Assembly: GCA_003170575.1 (NCBI GenBank)
Contig: PMZB01000130.1
Coordinates: forward strand, 1-7,337
Reading direction: 5' to 3'
Origin: Chlamydiia bacterium
Lineage (GTDB): Bacteria; Chlamydiota; Chlamydiia; Chlamydiales; FEN-1388
Length of the DNA stretch: 7,337 nt
How positions within the stretch are numbered: the first letter of the stretch is position 1; each line of letters opens with the position of its first letter. Both the position numbers and the translations under genes were made by a program. Below are positions 1-4,890 of the stretch, piece by piece. The notes beneath the pieces were generated by a model. The model did not search any database and was not told the origin of the DNA. It saw nothing but the letters and a program-made list of their open reading frames with translations.

Positions 1-5
1 CTCAT
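1..5 (-). CDS. Start of a further gene, cut by the window edge
   Basis: Only the start codon and two more bases are inside the window (ATG AG.., read on the minus strand from position 5). The call rests on an excellent AAGGAG ribosome binding site seven bases upstream and on a candidate promoter behind it. Being downstream of hypE on the same strand, it may belong to the same functional block, but the product cannot be known from one codon. It is unlikely to be hypA, whose products usually begin Met-His-Glu, because the second codon here starts with AG. Confidence 0.5.
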
Positions 6-12
6 ACACAAT

Positions 13-18
13 CTCCTT
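13..18 (-). promoter_or_regulatory. Ribosome binding site of the gene starting at position 5
   Basis: AAGGAG on the minus strand with a seven-base spacer to ATG. This is a near-ideal Shine-Dalgarno site and the main reason for believing that a gene starts at the left edge. Confidence 0.6.
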
Positions 19-28
19 CTTTATTATT

Positions 29-58
29 ATTTTAAACTTATTGCCGTATTTACGGCAA
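29..58 (-). promoter_or_regulatory. Candidate sigma70-type promoter for the gene at the left edge
   Basis: On the minus strand a -35-like TTGCCG (58-53; four of six consensus positions) is separated by 18 bases from a -10-like TAAAAT (34-29; five of six). A transcript starting a few bases further on would carry a very short leader ending in the AAGGAG site. The -35 box and most of the spacer lie inside the perfect dyad at 39-60, an arrangement typical of a repressor-controlled promoter. The region is AT-rich, so a chance match is possible. Confidence 0.35.
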
Positions 59-60
59 TA
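39..60. repeat. Perfect 22-bp dyad (two 10-bp arms, 2-bp centre) after hypE
   Basis: TATTGCCGTA (39-48) and TACGGCAATA (51-60) are exact reverse complements. As RNA this would be a 9-bp stem with a four-base loop, starting 17 bases after the hypE stop codon. On the minus strand it is followed by AAGTTTAAAAT rather than a U tract, so it is a poor intrinsic terminator. Overlap with the candidate promoter makes an operator for a dimeric regulator the more attractive reading; an intercistronic mRNA-stabilising hairpin is the alternative. Confidence 0.6.
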
Positions 61-77
61 CGATGAAGGCAAACATC

Positions 78-1118
78 CTAACAAATCCTCGGCAACTGAT
101 CCCCGCTCAGTCTGTACAGATAGCGCTGAGTGCCAAAAGCATTCTTTGCAACGACTGTTGGCGATGCCGATGGCTCTAGTACCTCGCCGATGATGCTAGA
201 GGCTTGCCCTTCAGAAAACTCTCTTAGGATCTTAAGTACTTCTTCCTCTTGGTGCTTTGGAGCAAATGTAACAAAACGCCCTTCATTGGCCACATAGAAA
301 GGATCAAGGCCGAGGATCTCACAGGCACTATTGACTCCTTCACTGACACTGATCGCGTCTTCCATGATCCTAAAGTCCATGTGAGAGCCTTCAGCAAGCT
401 CTACAAGAGCAGTAGCAAGCCCGCCTCTTGTTAGATCGCGCAAGCAATGGATCTCTATGCCTTTTTGAATAAGGGAGGACACAACTGGAAAGAGAGAACA
501 GCAGTCGCTTAATAAGGGCGAGGAAAACTCTAATCCTTGTCTTTGAGCCATGATCGCCATTCCATGCCGTCCAACATCCCCGCTCAGGATAATAGAATCC
601 CCTTTTTGAATACGTGTGGGATTGATTGGGTCTTTTCCTATGCAGACACCGATGCCGCTTGTATTGATGAAAAGATTGGTGCCATTCTGCCTTTCAATGA
701 CCTTGGTGTCCCCGGTAACAATCTGCACAGAATTGGCGTGCGCCTCTTTTTGCATTGACTGGACGATCATCTTGAGGTCATTTTGCGAAAACCCATCCTC
801 AATAATAAAGCCGCAGCTTAAGTAATAGGGTTTTGCCCCACACATGGCAAGGTCGTTCAGCGTGCCCGTGACAGCAAGCTTGCCGATATCCCCTCCTGGA
901 AAAAAGAGAGGCTGCACAACAAAAGAATCCGTTGTGAACACAATCTGGCTGGAGGGCATGTCAAGAAGCACTCCGTCATGAAGCATCTCTAATTTATCGT
1001 TGCTAAATGCCGGAAGAAAAATATTCTGGATGAGCTGATGCGTCTGCTTTCCACCGCTTCCATGAGCTAATGTGATCAGTTGGTTATCAGATTTCATCAC
1101 TGGGCAGGAGGTGTTCAT
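78..1118 (-). CDS. hypE: HypE, hydrogenase maturation carbamoyl dehydratase
   Basis: This 346-residue protein of the PurM/AIR-synthase-like ATP-binding family acts in the cytoplasm. HypF carbamoylates its C-terminal cysteine, and HypE then uses ATP to dehydrate the group to a thiocyanate, which supplies cyanide to the HypC-HypD complex. Visible signatures are LAHGSGGKQT (residues 17-26), TDSFVVQPLFFPGGDIGKLA (63-82), the AVTGTLNDLAMCGAKP segment after it, GDTKV (136-140), RDLTRGGLAT (227-236) and the essential C-terminal PRIC ending in Cys346. Length is normal for the family. The ATG at 1118 is chosen; a second in-frame ATG seven codons later (1097) is possible, since neither has a strong ribosome binding site (only GGAAAA about nine bases before the first). 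The gene starts 43 bp after gene B with no evident terminator between them, so co-transcription is likely. Confidence 0.97.
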   Translation of the reverse strand: MNTSCPVMKSDNQLITLAHGSGGKQTHQLIQNIFLPAFSNDKLEMLHDGVLLDMPSSQIVFTTDSFVVQPLFFPGGDIGKLAVTGTLNDLAMCGAKPYYLSCGFIIEDGFSQNDLKMIVQSMQKEAHANSVQIVTGDTKVIERQNGTNLFINTSGIGVCIGKDPINPTRIQKGDSIILSGDVGRHGMAIMAQRQGLEFSSPLLSDCCSLFPVVSSLIQKGIEIHCLRDLTRGGLATALVELAEGSHMDFRIMEDAISVSEGVNSACEILGLDPFYVANEGRFVTFAPKHQEEEVLKILREFSEGQASSIIGEVLEPSASPTVVAKNAFGTQRYLYRLSGDQLPRIC

Positions 1119-1161
1119 ATCTTATTTTCCAATCTCAAGTTTACAAATAAGAGATCAAGGC

Positions 1162-2205
1162 CTATACCAAGTGTCTCTGCTGATAAATATATTCCCTTGC
1201 CATGTTAAGTGCAGCGGTCAATTGCTGGACTACCCCTTCAAGCCTTTGTTCAACTCCGGGGAGATGACCTAGGTGAACGTGCATCATCTCGTTTCTCCAT
1301 GCAGTATCTACTTCATTGCGAGTCGGATTTGGATTTTGCGCAGGGTTGATTCCCAATATTATGTACATTTCAAGCAAACGAGCGTTTCCACCTCCTTGCT
1401 GTTGTTGCATATTTCCTGCTTGCTGTGGTCGTATATCTCTAACAGCTATGCATCCGTCTAAAGCTAAAGAACAAGTTGTGCCCAATACCGGAATGCAAGC
1501 TGCGGCTCCTGATAGTACCTCTCCACCCGCTCTCCACCACTGTCCTTTTGCTGCGCGAATACCACCAGCCACCACACCAAAACCGAGGTTGAGACCTGGA
1601 ATCTGTTTTAAAAATGTCTTTCCAAATAATTCAATTCCAGGAAATAACATACCTTGCCAGCCCATAGGCCGGGGATGATCCTGCCATATTCTTTCCTCTT
1701 GTTTAAAATTCGCAATCTCTTGAGCAAGCCCAAAGTCGATTTGGAGATCGTCAATCTCATGTATCGGAAGAACTGGACAAAAATGACCCATTCTTTCAAC
1801 CCAACAGAGAGCACTTCTGCGCTCTAAAAGATGGCCTTGAGTACAACGTATAGGAAGGTTTAGCCATCCATCAGAAAAGTATTTATCTCTGTATTCTTCA
1901 CGTATCACAATACGACCTTTAGAAAGACATATTGCTCGTCCGTTAATAGTTACAAACGGCTTCCTTGCGATCCTTTCCTGTAACCCCTCGCGAGGAAAGC
2001 AGGCAAAAATACCGGCAGCATTATTTGCCATAAAATTAAGCATAATCGCTGCAGCTCTAGCCACTGTACCTACTTCGTTATCTGCAAGAACATACTTTGT
2101 GATCTCCCGACCATCAAGGGTTCTTTCACTTGATACCCGAAAATAAGTTGGCGGATTTGTTTCCAATTCAGGAAACCATCTCGCTCCCACAGGATTTATA
2201 GCCAT
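1162..2205 (-). CDS. Gene B: U-box-like / hydrophobic / J-like protein, paralogue of gene A
   Basis: I do not recognise a named family. The 347-residue product is homologous to gene A from end to end. Residues 1-105 are an unassigned domain (for example TYFRVSSERT, KPFVTINGRAICLS). Residues 107-168 resemble a U-box: PIRCTQGHLLERRSALCW then ERMGHFCPVLP and LAQEIANF, with the spacing of CHIP-type U-boxes and without a full set of RING zinc ligands. Residues 193-258 are rich in Gly, Ala and hydrophobics (LGFGVVAGGIRAAKGQWW; CIPVLGTTCSLALDG), possibly a membrane-inserting hairpin. A Gln/Gly-rich linker (266-275) leads to a J-like tail (YIILGIN at 281; DTAWRNEMM helix; REYIYQQR) in which HPD is replaced by HLG (310-312). 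There is no signal peptide. An effector-like ubiquitin ligase role is inference only. The start has an AAGGAG site eight bases upstream and matches gene A's start. Confidence 0.85.
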   Translation of the reverse strand: MAINPVGARWFPELETNPPTYFRVSSERTLDGREITKYVLADNEVGTVARAAAIMLNFMANNAAGIFACFPREGLQERIARKPFVTINGRAICLSKGRIVIREEYRDKYFSDGWLNLPIRCTQGHLLERRSALCWVERMGHFCPVLPIHEIDDLQIDFGLAQEIANFKQEERIWQDHPRPMGWQGMLFPGIELFGKTFLKQIPGLNLGFGVVAGGIRAAKGQWWRAGGEVLSGAAACIPVLGTTCSLALDGCIAVRDIRPQQAGNMQQQQGGGNARLLEMYIILGINPAQNPNPTRNEVDTAWRNEMMHVHLGHLPGVEQRLEGVVQQLTAALNMAREYIYQQRHLV

Positions 2206-2353
2206 ACCGTTTACTCCTTATTTGAAAGATTAATCATTAATAATGGCCTATGAGTTATTGGCCTGTTCTCCCTTACATACTACTGAAGAAAGACTTGTAG
2301 AAGCAAGAACCACTTTCCCTCTATAACCGCAAAAGTTATTTCTATATGATCCC
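2206..2353. other. 148-bp spacer between genes A and B
   Basis: I see no gene, no convincing promoter and no strong terminator here. It contains GGCC repeated eleven bases apart (in the 2246-2265 area) and AT-rich sequence near the gene B ribosome binding site. Apart from the last roughly 20 bases before gene B it does not resemble the 51-bp hypD-gene A spacer. Confidence 0.5.
2214..2219 (-). promoter_or_regulatory. Ribosome binding site of gene B
   Basis: AAGGAG, eight bases before ATG. About 20 bases around it (TCAAATAAG... to the ATG) resemble the same stretch upstream of gene A, so the duplicated unit included its own translation start region. Confidence 0.7.
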
Positions 2354-3346
2354 TTACCTAAACCATCCCCTTCGGTCATAAATATAATCCCTTGCTCCAT
2401 CTGCCTGTCGTTCCAAGTCAAGATCAAACAAATTCTGTCTATACTGCCTCCATGCAGTCTCTACTTCAAAGAGAAGTGGATCTGGATTTTGAACTAGGTC
2501 AATACCTAATATCTCGTATGCATGACGCAAACGATCATTTTCACCACTTGGGCCCAATATATCTCTGGCAGCTATGCATCCATCTAAGGCAAAAGAAAGG
2601 CCCGTTCCCATTCCCGGAAAGCAAGCTGCGACTCCTGAAAGTACTTCTCCACCCGCTCTCCACCACTGTCCTTTTGCTGCACGAATACCGCCTACCGCCA
2701 CACCAAAACCAAGACTGAGACCAGGAATCTTGGTGACGGTTTTTAAAAATGTCTTTCCTAATACTTCTGTAGCAGGTGGTATCTTGTCTTCAGGTCTAGG
2801 CCTATAGAGTCCCTGCAACTGTCTGTCGCTTTCTCTAAAATTCTCGATCTCTTGAGCAAGTGCATTGTCGACTAGTACATTGCCAATTGCATGTGGGGGG
2901 AGAACCGGACAAAAATCGCCTCTTCTTTCGATCCAACATAGTGCCGTTTGTTGCTCTAAAAGATGGCCTTGAGTACAGCGTATAGGGCGTTTTAGCCATC
3001 CATCAGAAAAGTATTTATCACCATAATCCCTATCATGTCCAACATATCCCCCAGTACGCCCTTGAGAAAGACATATCGCTTGTCCGTTAATAGTGACATA
3101 TGGCTTCCTTATGATCCTTTCCCGTAATCCCTCGAGGGGAAAGCAGGCGCAAAGACGGCCAAAGTTAGCGAGCACAAAATCACGTATAAGAGCCTCAGCC
3201 CTCGTTATGGTGTCTACTCGGCCATTTGCTAAAACATACTTTGTAATCTCCCGGCCATCATCTGTTCTTTCACTTGATACTCGAAGATAAGTTGGAGGAT
3301 TTGTTTCCAATCCAGGAAACCATCTCGCTCCCAGGTTTATAGCCAT
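2354..3346 (-). CDS. Gene A: U-box-like / hydrophobic / J-like protein, paralogue of gene B
   Basis: The 330-residue product belongs to no family I can name. Residues 1-105 are an unassigned domain shared with gene B (MAIN.GARWFP, TNPPTY.RVSSERT, CFP.EGL.ERI). Residues 109-171 look like a U-box: KRPIRCTQGHLLEQQTALCW (119-138), ERRGDFCPVLPPHAI, then LVDNALAQEIENF, aligning almost without gaps to the CHIP U-box pattern (REP..TPSG.TYDR...HLQR.GHFDPVT...IPN.A..E.IDAF). Residues 196-263 are Gly/Ala-rich and hydrophobic (SLGFGVAVGGIRAAKGQWWR; FPGMGTGLSFALDG). Residues 272-325 are J-like (HAYEILGID, EVETAWRQYRQ, ARDYIYDRR), but the HPD position reads FDL (306-308), so normal Hsp70 stimulation is unlikely. 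No signal peptide is visible; if exported, another route such as type III secretion would be needed. Host ubiquitin interference is inference. A strong AGGTG ribosome binding site fixes the start. Confidence 0.85.
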   Translation of the reverse strand: MAINLGARWFPGLETNPPTYLRVSSERTDDGREITKYVLANGRVDTITRAEALIRDFVLANFGRLCACFPLEGLRERIIRKPYVTINGQAICLSQGRTGGYVGHDRDYGDKYFSDGWLKRPIRCTQGHLLEQQTALCWIERRGDFCPVLPPHAIGNVLVDNALAQEIENFRESDRQLQGLYRPRPEDKIPPATEVLGKTFLKTVTKIPGLSLGFGVAVGGIRAAKGQWWRAGGEVLSGVAACFPGMGTGLSFALDGCIAARDILGPSGENDRLRHAYEILGIDLVQNPDPLLFEVETAWRQYRQNLFDLDLERQADGARDYIYDRRGWFR

Positions 3347-3353
3347 ACGTTTT

Positions 3354-3358
3354 CACCT
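3354..3358 (-). promoter_or_regulatory. Ribosome binding site of gene A
   Basis: AGGTG within AAGAGGTG, seven bases before the ATG at 3346. It supports independent translation of gene A rather than read-through from hypD, which ends 51 bp upstream. Confidence 0.65.
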
Positions 3359-3397
3359 CTTATTTGATGTATAATCTAGAAATTCTTGTTCTTACTA

Positions 3398-4492
3398 CTA
3401 ACTTGCCGTTAATTTAGCGTACCGATAATACGCAGCACACGCACCTTCATTAGAGACCATAGGAGCCCCGAGAGATGTTTCAGGGGTGCATTTGGTTCCG
3501 AAAAGAGGGCATTCGCAAGGCTTCTTTTTTCCTTGGAGAATCAAGCCGCTGATACAACCATTATTTTGTGGCAAGGATCTCTCTTTCATAGGATAGCGAA
3601 CTGCTGCATCAAAATTAGAATATTCATCCCGCAAATCAAGACCGCTCTTGGGGATTGTGCCAATCCCTCTCCAGGCTCTATCGACAACCCTGAAAACACT
3701 CTCTAAAATAGCTTGTGCAGGCACATTTCCTTCTTCACGCACCGAGCGGTGATATTGATTGACAAGGGAATGTTCGCCTCTTTCCAACATCTCAACACAG
3801 TAATAAATGCCCTGCAAGATATCCAGAGGCTCAAATCCAGTGACGACGATAGGAATTTTATACTTCTTCACGAGCTTTTTGTATTCACTATTGCCTGTAA
3901 CCGTGCACACATGGCCTGCAGCTAAAAATGCCTGTACCTGATTATCAGGCGATTGCAGAAGAAATGTTAATGCCGGAGGAATGAGCACATGGGAAACTAA
4001 GAGGGAAAAATTGTTCAAAGATTCTTTTTTTGCTTGATAGGCGGCCATTGCATTAGCCGGAGCCGTGGTCTCAAACCCAATTGCAAAAAACACCACATTT
4101 TTCTTTGGGTTTTCTTTTGCTATGTTGAGAGCTTCCAGGGGCGAGTAGACGATGCGAACGTCACCCCCCTTTGCTTTAACTGTAAGAAGATCCGTACTTG
4201 TCCCAGGCACGCGCAGCATATCGCCAAAAGAACAAAAGATACCATCAGGAAGTGAAGCAATATGCAAAGCATGATCAATAATCTCTATGGGAGTCACGCA
4301 CACAGGGCATCCTGGGCCATGAATCAGCCGAATGGTTTCGGGGAGAAGATCGTGAATCCCAAAGCGCACGATTGCATGCGTCTGCCCGCCGCAGACCTCC
4401 ATAATGGTCCATGATTGTGTTGTTATCTTGTGCAAGGCATGTACCCAATTTTGCACAGTTGTGGCCTGCCTAAACTCATCAATGTATTTCAT
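3398..4492 (-). CDS. hypD: HypD, hydrogenase maturation Fe-S protein
   Basis: This 364-residue cytoplasmic protein forms the HypC-HypD scaffold on which the Fe(CN)2CO unit of [NiFe] hydrogenase is assembled; its [4Fe-4S] cluster and thiol pair support the redox chemistry. Visible signatures are [10 protein letters not shown] (31-40, Cys34), [11 protein letters not shown] (58-68, Cys62 and Cys65), [14 protein letters not shown] (135-148) and the C-terminal cysteine region [10 protein letters not shown]...[11 protein letters not shown]...[10 protein letters not shown] (312-358; Cys313, 326, 328, 335, 352). Length is close to the E. coli protein (about 370). The start overlaps the hypC stop as ATGA (4489-4492) and has no ribosome binding site of its own, so translation is probably coupled to hypC. 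The usual downstream partner hypE is displaced by genes A and B. Confidence 0.97.
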   Translation of the reverse strand: MKYIDEFRQATTVQNWVHALHKITTQSWTIMEVCGGQTHAIVRFGIHDLLPETIRLIHGPGCPVCVTPIEIIDHALHIASLPDGIFCSFGDMLRVPGTSTDLLTVKAKGGDVRIVYSPLEALNIAKENPKKNVVFFAIGFETTAPANAMAAYQAKKESLNNFSLLVSHVLIPPALTFLLQSPDNQVQAFLAAGHVCTVTGNSEYKKLVKKYKIPIVVTGFEPLDILQGIYYCVEMLERGEHSLVNQYHRSVREEGNVPAQAILESVFRVVDRAWRGIGTIPKSGLDLRDEYSNFDAAVRYPMKERSLPQNNGCISGLILQGKKKPCECPLFGTKCTPETSLGAPMVSNEGACAAYYRYAKLTAS

Positions 4493-4701
4493 TGCAGTAA
4501 ATCCAATGTAGCTTGTGCGCCTTTTTCATCCAACACACCTATAGCAAATCCCACGTGCACAATCACGTAGTCCCCTACTTTTGCCTCTGGAGTAAAGGCA
4601 AGACAAACAGATTTTTTTACCCCGGAGAAATCCACTTCTCCCATGGGAAGGTTAGCCTGTTCATCTATTTTAAGTATTTTCCCTGGTATTGCGAGGCACA
4701 T
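4489..4701 (-). CDS. hypC: HypC, hydrogenase maturation chaperone (HypC/HybG family)
   Basis: This 70-residue small cytoplasmic chaperone binds HypD and then delivers the iron-diatomic ligand centre to the hydrogenase large subunit. The family N-terminus [10 protein letters not shown] is intact; Cys2, exposed after methionine removal, is the essential ligand. The conserved [13 protein letters not shown] core is at residues 43-55 (His49). The frame is open for 64 codons upstream to an ATG at 4893, but that extension would bury Cys2, does not look like protein and runs through a terminator-like hairpin. The ATG at 4701, with AAGGG six bases upstream, is therefore chosen. Its stop overlaps the hypD start. 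Confidence 0.96.
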   Translation of the reverse strand: MCLAIPGKILKIDEQANLPMGEVDFSGVKKSVCLAFTPEAKVGDYVIVHVGFAIGVLDEKGAQATLDLLQ

Positions 4702-4707
4702 TTTTTT

Positions 4708-4712
4708 CCCTT
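4708..4712 (-). promoter_or_regulatory. Ribosome binding site deciding the hypC start
   Basis: AAGGG, followed by six A residues and ATG. It supports the short 70-residue HypC over the long in-frame extension beginning at 4893. Confidence 0.6.
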
Positions 4713-4862
4713 GAAACTTTCTGATTGTTTTTATCATCTCTCCTGTTTTTTTAACCATAAGAGAGAAATAATTATTGGCATTTGAATAAATGCAGCCGTA
4801 TGATGTCCACCAATGAATGGTTGACTCCCAGACTAAAATTCCCTTGTCAACAAAATTTATGC

Positions 4863-4890
4863 AAAAAATGCCATCGCAAATGGCATTTTT
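4863..4890 (-). terminator. Terminator-like hairpin just after hypF
   Basis: AAAAATGCCAT (4864-4874) and ATGGCATTTTT (4880-4890) are perfect 11-bp arms around a five-base loop. On the minus strand the arm continues into T6, giving the A-tract/stem/T-tract layout of a bidirectional intrinsic terminator. The GC core is short (GCC/GGC), so termination may be partial. It overlaps the hypF stop by one base. If it works, hypC-hypD and the downstream genes need read-through or a promoter in 4702-4860, where I find no convincing one. Confidence 0.5.

Larger units (their letters stand above)
1162..3361 (-). repeat. Tandem gene duplication (units A and B, about 1.14 kb apart)
   Basis: Genes A and B are head-to-tail copies with starts 1141 bp apart. 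Protein identity is high in blocks (GREITKYVLA, CTQGHLLE, GGIRAAKGQWWRAGGEVLSG) and low in linkers and the C-terminus. At DNA level a 35-bp stretch is identical (1520-1554 versus 2646-2680), as is a stretch of about 28 bp covering TTTAGCCATCCATCAGAAAA and its flank (near 1860 and near 2992). The duplication is old enough for linkers to diverge. Confidence 0.9.

Noticed and set aside
1132..1155. ATCTC / GAGAT inverted repeat between gene B and hypE
   Set aside because: Five-base arms, long AT loop and no T tract; not a credible terminator.
1316..1678. Plus-strand open frames opposite genes A, B, hypF and hypE (for example 120 codons at 1316-1678)
   Set aside because: They mirror conserved minus-strand genes, lack ribosome binding sites and have low-complexity or non-protein-like composition.
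2930..3080. Gene A/B cysteines (Cys92, Cys124, His128, Cys137, Cys146) read as a zinc-binding RING
   Set aside because: The paired C-x2-C ligands of a RING are missing after His128 and after Cys146; the U-box (metal-free) reading fits the spacing better.
4845..4850. Perfect TTGACA (-35 box) on the minus strand between hypF and hypC
   Set aside because: No acceptable -10 hexamer 16-18 bases downstream; the sequence there is GAGTCA. Kept only as a place to look for a hypC promoter.
4820..4851. Inverted repeat GTTGAC / GTCAAC, 20 bases apart
   Set aside because: Only six-base arms with a long loop; expected by chance at this length.
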